A stretch of DNA of 64,000 nt, taken from contig NZ_JACLBZ010000007.1 of NCBI RefSeq assembly GCF_019748715.1, positions 37,602-101,601 on the forward strand, in the 5' to 3' direction. Source of the DNA: Sporosarcina aquimarina (GTDB taxonomy: Bacteria > Bacillota > Bacilli > Bacillales_A > Planococcaceae). Each line of letters starts with the position of its first letter. The stretch's first letter is position 1. Shown here in pieces: positions 44,438 to 55,150 of this stretch. The position numbers and the translations under genes were made by a program. Under the pieces are notes generated by a model, which was not told the DNA's origin, made no database searches, and saw only the letters and a list, made by a program, of their open reading frames with translations.

Positions 44438-46152
44438 GTTTTAAAATGGATAGAGAGCAATATGCACAAATGTACGGACCGACAACAGGAGACTCCATCC
44501 GCCTGGCAGATACAGATTTGTTCATTCAAATCGAAAAAGATCATACAAAATACGGCGAAGAAGTTGTATTTGGCGGCGGGAAAGTCATTCGTGATGGAAT
44601 GGGACAGCATCCGTTCATTACGCGCGAAGAAGACGAACGAGTACCCGATACGGTCATCACAAATGTCGTTGTCCTTGATTATACGGGAATTTATAAAGCG
44701 GATTTAGCGATTCGTGACGGTAAAATTTCTGGTATTGGAAAAGCTGGTAACCCGCTCGTGCAGGACAAAGTTGACATTATTATCGGAGCATCCACGGAAA
44801 TTATTTCCGGGGAAGGTAAAATTATTACTGCAGGCGCGATTGATACGCACGTGCATTTTATAAATCCAGGACAAGTTGATGTTGCGCTCACTGCTGGAAC
44901 GACGACATTGATTGGCGGTGGGGCAGGACCGGGCGATGGATCTAGAGCAACGACTGCTACACCGGGCGCCTGGCATCTTCACTCGATGCTCAAGGCTTTA
45001 GAGGGGCAACCAATCAATATCGGTTTAACAGGGAAAGGGCATGCAGCAGCCGGCGGACCTTTAGCGGAGCAAATACTCGCTGGTGCGATCGGTTTGAAAG
45101 TCCATGAAGATTGGGGTGCGACACCATCCGTACTTGATCATTCATTACGGATTGCTGATGAATATGATGTGCAAATTGCGCTTCACGCAGATACGTTAAA
45201 TGAAGCTGGATTTTTTGAAGATACGATGAAGGCGATCAACGGCCGTGTCATCCATATGTACCATACAGAAGGTGCAGGCGGCGGACATGCGCCAGACTTG
45301 ATCAAATCCGCCGGTATGATGAATGTATTGCCGGCGTCCACAAATCCAACATTGCCATACACAATCAACACGATTGACGAGCATCTGGACATGGTGATGG
45401 TTGCTCATAACTTAAATCCTTCTGTTCCAGAAGATATTGCATTTGCTGATTCACGCATTCGCAACGAGACAATTGCGGCGGAAGATGTCTTACAAGATAT
45501 GGGTGTCTTCAGCATGACGAGCTCCGATTCGCAAGCGATGGGGCGTGTGGGTGAAGTTGCACTTCGGACATGGCAAGTAGCCCATAAAATGAAAAAACAG
45601 CTTGGAATTATGGAAGGGGATAGTCAGTACTCGGATAATAATCGGGTAAAACGCTATATAGCCAAATATACGATCAACCCTGCAATTACTCACGGGATTT
45701 CCGAGTATATTGGCTCAATTGAAGTTGGAAAAATGGCCGACCTTGTACTATGGGATCCGAAATTCTTTGGCGTCAAACCGGAAATGATTTTGAAAAATGG
45801 AATGGCGGTCTTTAGCTTAATGGGAGATGCCAATGCGACGATTCCGACACCACAGCCAATGATTTACCGACCAATGTATGCAACGCTAGGAAAGGCATTG
45901 TCGCAAAGTTCTATTACATTTGTTTCCCAAGTTGCATACGATAACGGTATTAAAGAAAAGCTTGGACTCGAAAAAGTGGTACTTCCTGTACGCAATATGC
46001 GCGATCTTACGAAAAAAGATATGAAATTGAATACTGCTACTCCTCATATTGACGTGGATCCGCAAACGTACGAAGTGAGAATCGATGGAAAACCTATTAC
46101 ATGCGATCCGATTGACGTTGTGCCGATGGGGCAGCGCTATTTCTTATTTTGA
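44434..46152 (+). CDS. ureC: Urease subunit alpha (catalytic)
   Basis: The catalytic subunit, 572 residues. The nickel ligands and active-site motifs are intact: [10 protein letters not shown] near residue 135, the carbamylated Lys in [12 protein letters not shown] near residue 218, [21 protein letters not shown] near residue 275 and the flap/Asp region [14 protein letters not shown] near residue 362. It hydrolyses urea to ammonia and carbamate with two nickel ions. Nickel supply and insertion genes follow. Confidence 0.98.
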   Translation: MSFKMDREQYAQMYGPTTGDSIRLADTDLFIQIEKDHTKYGEEVVFGGGKVIRDGMGQHPFITREEDERVPDTVITNVVVLDYTGIYKADLAIRDGKISGIGKAGNPLVQDKVDIIIGASTEIISGEGKIITAGAIDTHVHFINPGQVDVALTAGTTTLIGGGAGPGDGSRATTATPGAWHLHSMLKALEGQPINIGLTGKGHAAAGGPLAEQILAGAIGLKVHEDWGATPSVLDHSLRIADEYDVQIALHADTLNEAGFFEDTMKAINGRVIHMYHTEGAGGGHAPDLIKSAGMMNVLPASTNPTLPYTINTIDEHLDMVMVAHNLNPSVPEDIAFADSRIRNETIAAEDVLQDMGVFSMTSSDSQAMGRVGEVALRTWQVAHKMKKQLGIMEGDSQYSDNNRVKRYIAKYTINPAITHGISEYIGSIEVGKMADLVLWDPKFFGVKPEMILKNGMAVFSLMGDANATIPTPQPMIYRPMYATLGKALSQSSITFVSQVAYDNGIKEKLGLEKVVLPVRNMRDLTKKDMKLNTATPHIDVDPQTYEVRIDGKPITCDPIDVVPMGQRYFLF

Positions 46153-46162
46153 GGTGAAGAAA

Positions 46163-46618
46163 ATGATTGTAGAAGAAGTCGTAATGAACGTAAGAGATTT
46201 AGACTCGAACGAATTTGAAAAACGACATAAAGAGAAAGTGTATCTAGAGAGCGCGCATTTAATGAAAAGAATTCAACGTGTAGAAACAGATCACGGACGT
46301 GAAATCGGCATCCGATTGAAAGACCCGCGTGATTTGGAAGCTGGCGACATTCTCTTTATGGATGATAAAAATATAATTTTGATCGACGTACTTTCCGATG
46401 ATTTAATTGTCATCAGTCCACGTACGATGCTTGAAATGGGAACGATTGCTCATCAGCTTGGAAATCGTCATTTGCCAGCTCAGTTTGAGGATAAGGATAT
46501 GCTTGTTCAGTATGATTATTTGGTTGAGGAATTGTTGCAAGAAATGGACATTCCATTCAAGCGAGAAGAACGAAAAGTAGCAAAAGCATTCCGTCATATC
46601 GGGCATAGTCATGACTAA
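46163..46618 (+). CDS. ureE: Urease accessory protein UreE (nickel chaperone)
   Basis: A 151-residue metallochaperone with the [11 protein letters not shown] opening, and [20 protein letters not shown] near residue 92 holding the interface histidine that binds nickel. The C-terminus (HIGHSHD) has three histidines, not the long His tail of Klebsiella UreE. GAGGTGAAG supports ATG 46163. It overlaps ureF by 8 bases. Confidence 0.95.
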   Translation: MIVEEVVMNVRDLDSNEFEKRHKEKVYLESAHLMKRIQRVETDHGREIGIRLKDPRDLEAGDILFMDDKNIILIDVLSDDLIVISPRTMLEMGTIAHQLGNRHLPAQFEDKDMLVQYDYLVEELLQEMDIPFKREERKVAKAFRHIGHSHD

Positions 46619-47297
46619 TCACGCATTGTCTTTGTTTCAGCTGTGCGACTCCAATTTTCCAACCGGCTCTTTTAGCCATTCTTTCGGCTTGGAAACGTAT
46701 ATTCAAAAAGACATTGTCACAGATGCGAAATCATTTTTCGAATGGCTGAACGTTTATGTGCATGAACAGCTCGCTTATGCAGACGGCTTGGCAGTAAGGC
46801 TGGCTTATGATGCACTTGAAGCGGAAGAACTTGAAGATATTTGGGAATTGGATCGCATTTTGACTGTGCAGAACTTAGCACGGGAATCACGCGATGGTAC
46901 ACAGCGCATGGGTGACCGTATGTTGGATATTGCACAATCAATTTATGAAATACCGATGTTGTCCACCTACATGCGAAAAATACGTGATAAACAAGCTTTT
47001 GGCCATCCCGCTATTGTTTTTACGATGGTAGGGCATCATCTGCAAGTAGAGAAGGAAACGACGATTTTATATTATTTGTATTCGACAGTCGTTAGTCTCG
47101 TACAAAATGCTGTGCGGGCAATCCCGCTCGGACAAACTGCAGGACAGAAAATTATTTATGCATTTCAACAACAGCTTCAGCAGGCAACAGATAAAATTAT
47201 GAAGTTAGATGAAGAAGAGTTTGGAGTCGTATCACCAGGGCTCGAACTTTCACAAATGCAGCACGAGCGAGTTGGGATACGTATTTTCAGCTCGTGA
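46611..47297 (+). CDS. ureF: Urease accessory protein UreF
   Basis: A 228-residue helical protein opening with [21 protein letters not shown], the UreF signature. It bridges UreD-bound apourease and UreG and acts in GTP-dependent activation. Stop overlaps a GTG at 47294, but ureG probably starts later. Confidence 0.95.
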   Translation: MTNHALSLFQLCDSNFPTGSFSHSFGLETYIQKDIVTDAKSFFEWLNVYVHEQLAYADGLAVRLAYDALEAEELEDIWELDRILTVQNLARESRDGTQRMGDRMLDIAQSIYEIPMLSTYMRKIRDKQAFGHPAIVFTMVGHHLQVEKETTILYYLYSTVVSLVQNAVRAIPLGQTAGQKIIYAFQQQLQQATDKIMKLDEEEFGVVSPGLELSQMQHERVGIRIFSS

Positions 47298-47335
47298 AAA
47301 ACGTGAAATTAATTGAGAATAAGGATGTGCTTAGA

Positions 47336-47956
47336 ATGGAACCAATTAAAATAGGTGTTGGCGGACCCGTTGGTGCCGGTAAAACGATGTTAGTTGAAAA
47401 AATCACCCGTGCTTTAAACGGGGAAGTGAGTATGGCAGTCATCACGAATGACATTTATACGAAAGAAGATGCTAAGTTTTTAGTTGCAAACGGCATCCTT
47501 CCGGAAGATCGCATCGTCGGTGTAGAAACAGGTGGTTGTCCGCATACGGCTATTCGAGAAGATGCGTCAATGAACTTTGCGGCGATTAATGAGTTGAAGG
47601 AAAATCATCCGGATGTTGAACTGATTTTTGTAGAAAGCGGCGGCGACAACTTAGCAGCTACATTCAGCCCAGAGCTTGTGGATTTCTCCATCTATATAAT
47701 CGACGTGGCGCAGGGGGAAAAAATCCCACGCAAAGGCGGCCAGGGAATGATAAAATCTGACTTGTTTATAATTAATAAAACAGATTTGGCGCCATATGTT
47801 GGAGCGAGTCTTGAAGTAATGGAGTCTGATACAAAAGTGTTCCGCGGAAACAAACCATTCTTCTTCACCAATTTAAAAGATGATGAAGGACTGGCTGAAG
47901 TGGTAGATTGGATAAAAAAACATGCGTTATTAAAGGGACTAGGGCAAGATGTCTGA
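47336..47956 (+). CDS. ureG: Urease accessory GTPase UreG
   Basis: A P-loop GTPase of 206 residues: [17 protein letters not shown] at the N-terminus, the metal-binding Cys-Pro-His in [13 protein letters not shown] near residue 70, and [11 protein letters not shown] near residue 143. It delivers nickel to urease at the cost of GTP. AAGGATGTG lies ahead of ATG 47336, which matches the usual start [14 protein letters not shown] 47294 would add 14 atypical residues. Confidence 0.96.
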   Translation: MEPIKIGVGGPVGAGKTMLVEKITRALNGEVSMAVITNDIYTKEDAKFLVANGILPEDRIVGVETGGCPHTAIREDASMNFAAINELKENHPDVELIFVESGGDNLAATFSPELVDFSIYIIDVAQGEKIPRKGGQGMIKSDLFIINKTDLAPYVGASLEVMESDTKVFRGNKPFFFTNLKDDEGLAEVVDWIKKHALLKGLGQDV

Positions 47957-48773
47957 ATGGACAGGCGTTCTTGACCTTGCCATGGAAAATCGTCAAGGAC
48001 GTTCCGTGGCGAAAAGTGTCTACTTTCAGGGTGCGTTTAAAGTGATGCGCCCTGTCTATTTGAATAATTATAGTTATCCATGCTACTACTTATTGAATCC
48101 AGGCGGAGGCTATCTAGACGGAGACCGGTACCGCATGGAAATAACGCTCGATGAACAGGCGCAACTGACATTGACGACCCAGTCGGCAACAAAAGTATAC
48201 AAAACGCCAACCAGACAAGTATATCAAGAGTCGGTCTTTCATATGAAAAAAGGTAGTTATCTGGAGTATTTGCCGGATGCATTGATAGCATATAAAGATG
48301 CCAAATACTATCAAAAAAATATTGTACATATGGAAAAAGGAGCGACATTGCTGTATTCCGATATATTGACTCCTGGCTGGTCGCCAGAAGGGGAAAAGTT
48401 CAGTTACGATATGCTTCGTCTGAAAACAGAAATATATATGGAAGACGAGCTAGTTGTCTTTGATCATATTAAACTTCATCCGGCATCTCAGCATATGAAT
48501 GGGTTAGGTTTTATGGAAGGGTACACACATTTAGGTTCGTTTATTGTCGTTGGAGAAAAGACGAACGATGATTTATTGGATCGCCTGCATGAAACGATTC
48601 AGAAAGAGGCTGGAGATTTTGCATTTGGATTATCCAAGCTTGCTGTTCCTGGCTTTACTATCCGAATAATGGCAAATTATACACAAGTTATTGAGCGGAT
48701 CATCTCTGCCTGCCATCATGTAATCAGCGACAAATGGTATCAGACGAAACCAAGTTTTTTACGGAAGTATTAG
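47949..48773 (+). CDS. ureD: Urease accessory protein UreD/UreH
   Basis: A 274-residue scaffold with [20 protein letters not shown] near residue 42 and [10 protein letters not shown] near residue 77, the UreD signature. It binds apourease and recruits UreF and UreG. It ends the operon, which has the Bacillus order ureABCEFGD. Confidence 0.95.
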   Translation: MSEWTGVLDLAMENRQGRSVAKSVYFQGAFKVMRPVYLNNYSYPCYYLLNPGGGYLDGDRYRMEITLDEQAQLTLTTQSATKVYKTPTRQVYQESVFHMKKGSYLEYLPDALIAYKDAKYYQKNIVHMEKGATLLYSDILTPGWSPEGEKFSYDMLRLKTEIYMEDELVVFDHIKLHPASQHMNGLGFMEGYTHLGSFIVVGEKTNDDLLDRLHETIQKEAGDFAFGLSKLAVPGFTIRIMANYTQVIERIISACHHVISDKWYQTKPSFLRKY

Positions 48774-48779
48774 AAAAAT

Positions 48780-48815
48780 GCCCGACAATTCGAAAAGAGT
48801 TGTCGGGCGATTTAC
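48780..48815 (+). terminator. Terminator of the urease operon
   Basis: GCCCGACAA (48780-48788) pairs with TTGTCGGGC (48800-48808); the T tract (GATTTACT) is weak. Confidence 0.65.
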
Positions 48816-48975
48816 TGCGATTTATGTCTCTATTCAACAGAACACTCTATACTTTATAGATTGTGAGATGGGTGCAGTTGGATTTCTATTTATTGCATGC
48901 CCAATTATTCGCAATTAATTATCAATCATCGAGACATACATAAAGTGTATAGCGAGTACATTAGTAGGCATGTAG

Positions 48976-49202
48976 GTGTTACGTAACAAAAGAAAAGTAG
49001 CACAATGATGGATAACTATTTGTTTGGTTGTTGTAAATGAAAAGTTGCGTTTTGCGTGCTATACATCGTTAATGATTCCCTAGAAAGTAAATTTAATTCG
49101 ATTTCTACAAAAGGTTTAAATTGGGTTATTTAGAAGAACATAAACTTCCAAGTAATGGTCAGTTATGTATCATCGTGTTACGATTCTATATAAATGTGTT
49201 AC
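48976..49202. promoter_or_regulatory. nikR: Three GTGTTAC repeats, candidate NikR operator region
   Basis: GTGTTAC occurs at 48976 (as part of the palindrome TGTTACGTAACA), 49175 and 49196. The last two are direct repeats exactly 21 bases apart, two helical turns, with a TATATAAA stretch between them. GTGTTAC half-sites have been reported for some NikR proteins outside the enterobacteria. The rest of the 466-base gap shows no gene. Confidence 0.45.
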
Positions 49203-49239
49203 TGCGTTAAAAATAGTAATAAAAAGAGGTGGTTGCAGT

Positions 49240-49659
49240 ATGCAGGACTCAACGTTAAAGAGATTTGGAATCTCAATGGAAGGGGGCTTACTTAGGAGGT
49301 TTGATGATTTAGTTAAAAAAAAAGGATATGAAAATCGCTCGGAAGCGGTTCGGGATCTTGTTCGAGAGGCAATTATTCAGCAAGCATGGGAAGATGGAGA
49401 ACAGATAATTGCAGGAAGTATACTATTATTTTATGACCATCATCAACGCAATCTACTTGAAGAGATGACAAGGATTCAACATAGTGTGCACGATGTAATC
49501 CTTGCGACAACACACTTCCATTTGAATCATGATAGTTGCCTTGAACTAATTGTTGTAAAAGGAAAAGCAAAAGAAATTCAGGAACTAAGTCATAAACTGA
49601 CGAGTTTGAAAGGTGTATCATATGGGAATTTCACAGTGGCTCCTGTGGAGCAGATTTAA
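49240..49659 (+). CDS. nikR: Nickel-responsive transcriptional regulator NikR
   Basis: A ribbon-helix-helix regulator of 139 residues (KRFGISMEGGLLRRFDDLV at the start, NRSEAVRDLVREAI near residue 28). The C-terminal ACT-like domain has His81, His92, His94 and Cys100, the same spacing as the E. coli nickel site His76, His87, His89, Cys95. AAAGAGGTGG supports ATG 49240. It sits between urease and the nickel importer and probably represses the importer when nickel is plentiful. Confidence 0.94.
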   Translation: MQDSTLKRFGISMEGGLLRRFDDLVKKKGYENRSEAVRDLVREAIIQQAWEDGEQIIAGSILLFYDHHQRNLLEEMTRIQHSVHDVILATTHFHLNHDSCLELIVVKGKAKEIQELSHKLTSLKGVSYGNFTVAPVEQI

Positions 49660-49776
49660 TTGTTCACAATCATATTTTACGGTTTCGATAGGATCTGAAA
49701 TTATAAAACCCTAATGCAGATGTGCAATTTTATGAAGGATTGTAGATAAATAATACGTGTAGAAGGAGTGTACTAA

Positions 49777-51390
49777 ATGACAAAGAAATTCTTGAGTCTC
49801 ATCGTAATAGCCACTGTATCTATTTCGCTTATGTTAGCAGGCTGCTCTTCATCTAAATCGGATGATAAAAATAAGAAGAATGAGGGGAAGCCGAAGGACG
49901 AGCTTGTGCTTGCATTTGATTCTGAGCCGGCAACAGGATTTGATCCGACAACCGGTTGGGGACGTTATGGTTCACCGCTATTTCAAAGTACATTGTTGAA
50001 AAGAGATGACAAACTAAACATTGTAAATGATCTTGCAACAAGTTATGAAGTAGATGAAGAGGGTAAAGTTTGGACTGTTCATTTGCGCGATGATGTCAAT
50101 TTTTCTGATGGGAAACCACTAACGGCTAGGGATGTGGTATTCACATTTGAAACAGCAGCCAATAGTGGGTCGGTTGTTGATTTGAACGTATTGGATAAAG
50201 TCGAAGCAGTTAATGATACGACCGTGAAATTCACATTAAAAGAAGTGCAATCCACATTTATAAACAATCTAGTGGCAACGGGAATCGTCCCACAACATGC
50301 ATACAGTGAAGACTATGCTGAGAACCCGATTGGTTCAGGCCCCTATCAACTTGTACAGTGGGACAAGGGACAACAGATCATTGTGAAAAAGAATCCAGAA
50401 TACTATGGAGAAAAACCATATTTTAACAAATTGACTTTTGTATTTTTAAATGAGGATGCTGCATATGCAGCTGCCCAAGCGGGAACAGTCGATCTTGCCT
50501 ATATACCAGCCGCGTTTAGTAATAAGGAAGTACCTGGCATGAAACTTGAAACAGTTAAAACTGTGGACAATCGTGGAATCGTATTTCCTTACGTGAAGTC
50601 AGGTGATTTCACTGAAGATGGTTTACCAATCGGGAATGACGTAACATCGGATCCAGCCATCCGTCATGCAATTGATATGGCAGTTGATCGGAAAGCGTTA
50701 ATTGACGGTGTGTTGGAAGGATACGGAACACCTGCCTATACTTCTGTTGATGGGCTTCCTTGGTGGAATCCAGATACAGTCATTGAAGATGGTGATTTGG
50801 ACGGAGCGCGTAAGGTATTGGAAGAAGCGGGTTGGAAAGATTCTGATGGAGATGGAGTACTTGATAATGGCTCTTTGAAAGCTGAATTTAGTCTTTACTA
50901 TTTAGCAAATGACACAATCAGACAGTCTCTTGCCATTGCAGTTGCAGATATGATGAAACCACTCGGTATTAATATTAAAGTAGAGGGTGGAAGCTGGGAT
51001 ATTATTGGTAAGAAAATGTATTCCGAGGCTGTACTTATGGGTTGGGGAAGTCACGACCCGCATGAATTATACAACATCTATGGCAGCGATAATGCTGGGA
51101 TCGAGTATTATAATACAGGCTACTATAAAAATGACAAAGTAGATGAATACTTCAAGAAGGCCCTTCATGCGAAAAGTGAAGCTGAGGCAATCGAGTTTTG
51201 GAAAAAAGCACAATGGGACGGTACGACCGGTTTAAGTGGAAAAGGGGATGCCGCTTGGGCATGGTTGGTTAACATCGACCATTTGTATTTGGTGAAAGAT
51301 GGTCTTGATATCGGAGATCAACGAATCCATGTACATGGACATGGTTGGCCGGCAACAGACAACATTGCCGACTGGAAATGGAGTAAATAA
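49777..51390 (+). CDS. nikA: Nickel ABC transporter substrate-binding lipoprotein (NikA-like, family 5)
   Basis: A 537-residue lipoprotein (LMLAGCSSS, Cys23) of the family-5 peptide/nickel receptors, with VWTVHLRDDVNFSDGKPLTARDVVF near residue 93. The C-terminal HVHGHGWP near residue 520 offers several histidines, a feature of nickel and metallophore receptors. NikR and urease next door favour nickel over peptides. AAGGAG precedes the ATG. Confidence 0.85.
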   Translation: MTKKFLSLIVIATVSISLMLAGCSSSKSDDKNKKNEGKPKDELVLAFDSEPATGFDPTTGWGRYGSPLFQSTLLKRDDKLNIVNDLATSYEVDEEGKVWTVHLRDDVNFSDGKPLTARDVVFTFETAANSGSVVDLNVLDKVEAVNDTTVKFTLKEVQSTFINNLVATGIVPQHAYSEDYAENPIGSGPYQLVQWDKGQQIIVKKNPEYYGEKPYFNKLTFVFLNEDAAYAAAQAGTVDLAYIPAAFSNKEVPGMKLETVKTVDNRGIVFPYVKSGDFTEDGLPIGNDVTSDPAIRHAIDMAVDRKALIDGVLEGYGTPAYTSVDGLPWWNPDTVIEDGDLDGARKVLEEAGWKDSDGDGVLDNGSLKAEFSLYYLANDTIRQSLAIAVADMMKPLGINIKVEGGSWDIIGKKMYSEAVLMGWGSHDPHELYNIYGSDNAGIEYYNTGYYKNDKVDEYFKKALHAKSEAEAIEFWKKAQWDGTTGLSGKGDAAWAWLVNIDHLYLVKDGLDIGDQRIHVHGHGWPATDNIADWKWSK

Positions 51391-51391
51391 T

Positions 51392-52393
51392 GTGCGCAAA
51401 AATATTGGTGTAAAGATAAGTAAGTTTCTGTTGATGAAGGGTTTAAGAATGCTTACTTTATTATTTGCGATTTGCTTAATATCCTTTTTATTAATAAAGA
51501 ACTCCCCAATTGATCCGATTCAAGCTTATGTTGGTGCTGATATGATAAAGGTAAGTCCTGAACAGCGAGAGAAGATTGCTGAGTATTGGGGGCTTGATCA
51601 ACCTGTAATGGTGCAGTTTTTTAGTTGGCTTTCTGCTTTACTTTCAGGTGACTTGGGAACTTCAATGATTTTCCGCCGCCCGGTGTCTGAAATCATCGGA
51701 GAGCGCTTTTGGAACTCGCTTGTCCTGATGCTGACCGCCTGGATATTGTCGGGAGTTATCGGTTTTGTCATGGGCGTTGTGTCAGCCATGAAAAAGGATA
51801 CTTGGATTGATCGGATTATAAAGTGGTATTGTTATACATTGGCCTCAACTCCGACTTTTTGGATGGGCCTTCTTATGCTGATTGTTTTTGCGGTGTGGCT
51901 CGGGTGGTTCCCAATTGGATTAGGTGTTCCAACAGGGGTCCTTGCTGAAGACGTCACATTAGCAGATCGATTACAGCATCTTATCCTCCCAGCCATGACA
52001 CTTAGCATTCTTGGAGTTGCGAATGTAGCCTTACATACGCGACAGAAGCTGATAGATGTCCTGGCGAGTGATTACGTGTTGTTTGCGAGGGCGAGAGGTG
52101 AGCGTGGCTTTCTCTTATTTTGGAGACACGGCTTGCGTAATGTTGCCTTGCCTGCAATCACTTTACAATTTGCCGCTTTTAGTGAACTGTTTGGTGGAGC
52201 GGTGCTTGCTGAGCAAGTATTTTCATATCCAGGTCTTGGACAAGCGACAGTAGAGGCAGGCTTAAGGGGAGACGTCCCTCTTTTATTAGGGTTAGTACTA
52301 TTTAGTACGATTTTTGTTTTTGCAGGAAATCTAATTGCTGATATGATCTACTACGTTGTAGATCCGAGAACGAGGGAGAGTCGAACAATATGA
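51392..52393 (+). CDS. nikB: Nickel ABC transporter permease NikB-like
   Basis: A permease of 333 residues with six predicted membrane segments and the binding-protein-dependent permease loop near DYVLFARARGERGFLLFWRHGLRN. GTG 51392 has GGAG at 51380, whereas the longer frame begins inside nikA in another frame. It overlaps nikC by 4 bases. Confidence 0.87.
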   Translation: MRKNIGVKISKFLLMKGLRMLTLLFAICLISFLLIKNSPIDPIQAYVGADMIKVSPEQREKIAEYWGLDQPVMVQFFSWLSALLSGDLGTSMIFRRPVSEIIGERFWNSLVLMLTAWILSGVIGFVMGVVSAMKKDTWIDRIIKWYCYTLASTPTFWMGLLMLIVFAVWLGWFPIGLGVPTGVLAEDVTLADRLQHLILPAMTLSILGVANVALHTRQKLIDVLASDYVLFARARGERGFLLFWRHGLRNVALPAITLQFAAFSELFGGAVLAEQVFSYPGLGQATVEAGLRGDVPLLLGLVLFSTIFVFAGNLIADMIYYVVDPRTRESRTI

Positions 52394-53262
52394 TTCCAGG
52401 CCTCAAAATAGGAACGAAGGAAGAAAAGGTGAAACGGTTTTATCTGAATCGAAGACAGAAGACGCTTCTTACAATCGTAGTTGCGACAATTATCTTACTA
52501 AGTGTTGTAGTAGGTGGCGCAATGCTTGATCAAGAAAGAATTGCTACGAATCTTAATGAACGAAATTTGCCCCCCTCTCTTAAGCATCTTTTTGGTACAG
52601 ATTGGCTGGGTAGGGATATGTTTACCCGGACGATTATGGGGCTTTCCTTAAGTATGGGGGTAGGGTTGATTGGAGCAATTGGCAGTACGTCAATTGCTCT
52701 TGTCTTGGGTATGGTGTCTGCAACAATGGGGAAAATGGCCGATCGTCTAATTACATGGCTCATCGATCTCTTTCTAAGTGTTCCACATCTTGTAACGTTA
52801 ATTTTGATTGCTTTTACATTGGGCGGAGGATTTAAAGGCATTGTTATAGGGCTTATGCTAACTCATTGGCCAAGCCTTGCACGAGTCATTAGAGCAGAGG
52901 TTATGCAAATCCGCTCAGCAGAATATGTTCAGATTTCTCAACAGATGGGAAAATCCAGTTGGTGGATTGCTGTACATCATATTTTTCCTCATTTGATTCC
53001 ACAACTCTTAATTGGTTTCATGTTGATGTTTCCCCATGTGATCTTACATGAAGCAGCAGTTACATTTTTAGGGTTAGGGCTATCGCCCCATGAGCCAGCT
53101 ATTGGGATAATTCTATCAGAATCTATGAAGTATTTGTCTTCGGGTATGTGGTGGCTTGCCTTTTTCCCAGGGCTTTGCTTACTAATTATTGTACGGACTT
53201 TCGAGACGATTGGAGAGAACTTCCGTATGCTGATAGACCCGACAAGGGCTAATGAGAAATAA
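52390..53262 (+). CDS. nikC: Nickel ABC transporter permease NikC-like
   Basis: The 290-residue partner permease shows the DppC-type N-terminal motif HLFGTDWLGRDMFTRTI near residue 67 and the EAA-like loop EYVQISQQMGKSSWWIAVHHIFPH near residue 178. It forms the membrane pore with NikB. Confidence 0.87.
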   Translation: MIPGLKIGTKEEKVKRFYLNRRQKTLLTIVVATIILLSVVVGGAMLDQERIATNLNERNLPPSLKHLFGTDWLGRDMFTRTIMGLSLSMGVGLIGAIGSTSIALVLGMVSATMGKMADRLITWLIDLFLSVPHLVTLILIAFTLGGGFKGIVIGLMLTHWPSLARVIRAEVMQIRSAEYVQISQQMGKSSWWIAVHHIFPHLIPQLLIGFMLMFPHVILHEAAVTFLGLGLSPHEPAIGIILSESMKYLSSGMWWLAFFPGLCLLIIVRTFETIGENFRMLIDPTRANEK

Positions 53263-53319
53263 AGATGAGTAGGATAATGAAAAGCAAGTAGTCCTATTTG
53301 GTTGGTAAGGAGGTAGCGA

Positions 53320-54243
53320 ATGTCTATCCTTGTAGTGGAAAATTTGTCGATATCTTTTAATCAGTATACAGAGAGTTTGAAACAAAAAAATGTAAACGTC
53401 ATTTCAAGTTTGAATGTCACGCTTGAAGAAGGTGAAATACTAGCAGTTGTGGGAGCCAGTGGTTCTGGGAAGAGCTTGCTTGCGCATGCCATTCTTGGAA
53501 TCTTGCCAAACAACGCAAATATTAGTGGAACGATTAGCTATGACGGAGAAATTCTTACGGCTGCACGGCAAGCTTCGTTACGCGGAACAGAAATTGCACT
53601 TATTCCACAATCAGTGAACTATTTAGATCCATTGATGCGAGTAGGGAATCAAGTTCGCAATTCTGTAAAAGTTGGAGATGCAGTTGCGGCACAACGCAAG
53701 GTTTTTGAACGGCTTCGCTTGAAGTCAGGCGTTGAAAATATGTACCCATTTCAGCTTTCTGGAGGCATGGCAAGGAGAACTCTTTTATCCACAGCTATTG
53801 TCAGTGGTGCAAAGGTAATTATTGCGGATGAACCCACGCCAGGCCTCGATCCAGTCGTTATCAAAGAGGCATTAGAAAACTTCAGGGAATTCGCAGACAA
53901 TGGATGTGCGGTTATGCTCATCACACATGATATTGAATCCGCTTTAACGATTGCAGATAAAATTGCTGTGTTTTATGCAGGTACAACCGTGGAGATCGCC
54001 CCTGTAGAGAACTTTAATGGGGATGGTGAAGCGTTGCGGCATCCTTATAGCAAAGCGTTATGGAGGGCCTTGCCACAAAATGAATTTATACCAATTCCAG
54101 GCTCGCAGCCCCGCCCAAATAATTTACCATCCGGTTGCTTATTTGCCCCGCGTTGTCCTATAGCAACCCTTGAATGTGAACTAGCACAACCGGAAATGCG
54201 CGAACTTCGGAATGGAAGGGTAAGGTGCATCCATGCAACTTGA
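53320..54243 (+). CDS. nikD: Nickel ABC transporter ATP-binding protein NikD-like
   Basis: An ABC ATPase of 307 residues with Walker A GASGSGKSLLAHAIL near residue 47, the signature SGGMARRTLLSTA and Walker B IIADEPTPGLDPV. The tail carries a CLFAPRCPIATLEC cysteine motif that resembles the Fe-S-binding end of oligopeptide ATPases. It overlaps nikE by 11 bases. Confidence 0.87.
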   Translation: MSILVVENLSISFNQYTESLKQKNVNVISSLNVTLEEGEILAVVGASGSGKSLLAHAILGILPNNANISGTISYDGEILTAARQASLRGTEIALIPQSVNYLDPLMRVGNQVRNSVKVGDAVAAQRKVFERLRLKSGVENMYPFQLSGGMARRTLLSTAIVSGAKVIIADEPTPGLDPVVIKEALENFREFADNGCAVMLITHDIESALTIADKIAVFYAGTTVEIAPVENFNGDGEALRHPYSKALWRALPQNEFIPIPGSQPRPNNLPSGCLFAPRCPIATLECELAQPEMRELRNGRVRCIHAT

Positions 54244-54835
54244 AGCAAAAAATATCGGTTTTCGTTATGGCGATGGACCTTGGCTGTTTCAAGGCGTCAA
54301 TTTCACTGTAAAACCAGGAGAAATTGTTGGGCTTACAGCACCTAGTGGACGTGGTAAAACAACTTTTTGCCGGATTTTAGCGGGATATGAAAAGCCTCTG
54401 GAAGGAAGCATTACCATTGAAGGTTTGCCGGTACCTACAAGGGGATTTCATCCTGTACAATTGATATTTCAGCATCCAGAAAAAGCAGTCAATCCACGTT
54501 GGAAAATGGAAAAGGTTTTGAGTGAAGGGGAGAAGCCAGACCCTGAACTGCTAGATTTATTAGGAATTGAGCAGGAATGGTTGACTCGTTGGCCTAACGA
54601 GTTATCTGGAGGAGAATTACAACGCTTTTGTGTGGCAAGGGCGTTGGGGTCCAATCCACATTTTTTAATTGCAGATGAAATGACAACAATGCTTGATGCC
54701 ATTACGCAAGCTCAGATTTGGTATGCTGTTCTCGAAATCGCCAAAAAGAGAAAGATGGGTATCATCATCGTTAGTCATGAAGAAAAGCTGATGCAACGAT
54801 TGTGCCACCGAGTGGTTGAGTTGAAAAGTTTTTAA
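54233..54835 (+). CDS. nikE: Nickel ABC transporter ATP-binding protein NikE-like (short)
   Basis: A complete but short ABC ATPase, 200 residues: Walker A APSGRGKTT near residue 38, signature LSGGELQRFCVARAL near residue 125 and Walker B FLIADEMTTMLDA. It stops right after the H-loop (IIVSHEEKL), so the C-terminal extension of NikE/OppF is missing. All catalytic motifs are present, so it is likely functional with NikD. Confidence 0.87.
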   Translation: MQLEAKNIGFRYGDGPWLFQGVNFTVKPGEIVGLTAPSGRGKTTFCRILAGYEKPLEGSITIEGLPVPTRGFHPVQLIFQHPEKAVNPRWKMEKVLSEGEKPDPELLDLLGIEQEWLTRWPNELSGGELQRFCVARALGSNPHFLIADEMTTMLDAITQAQIWYAVLEIAKKRKMGIIIVSHEEKLMQRLCHRVVELKSF

Positions 54836-54915
54836 TACAAATAGAGGGTTTGAGATTTTCTTTTACTTTATTGTAGAGTCGAGAATTCGATTAAATAGAA
54901 TTGCAGTAGCATAAG

Positions 54916-54957
54916 GCTGATTTTTCCTTGAACGAAGAGGGGGAATCGGTTCTTTTT
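54916..54957 (+). terminator. Terminator of the nickel operon
   Basis: CTGATTTTTCCTT (54917-54929) pairs with GAGGGGGAATCGG (54937-54949) using several G-T pairs, followed by TTCTTTTT. Between here and 55121 I see no gene. Confidence 0.65.
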
Positions 54958-55121
54958 ATGCTTGGTATAGAAAGTCTAAGTATTTCTAACGTCGTCTCAA
55001 TTGCTTAAAATATAGAAATTAGGGTATCACTATATAAACGGACCGTTGCTTTTTGAACACTTAGCTTCTTTACAAAGATGGTAGAGATTTTTTTACCGGT
55101 ATTACTAAATAATCGGTTGGT

Positions 55122-55150
55122 TTGACATTTATCCTTCACAGTTTTATACT
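55122..55150 (+). promoter_or_regulatory. Promoter of the small duplicated-domain protein
   Basis: Perfect TTGACA (55122-55127), 17-base spacer, TATACT (55145-55150). Confidence 0.75.
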
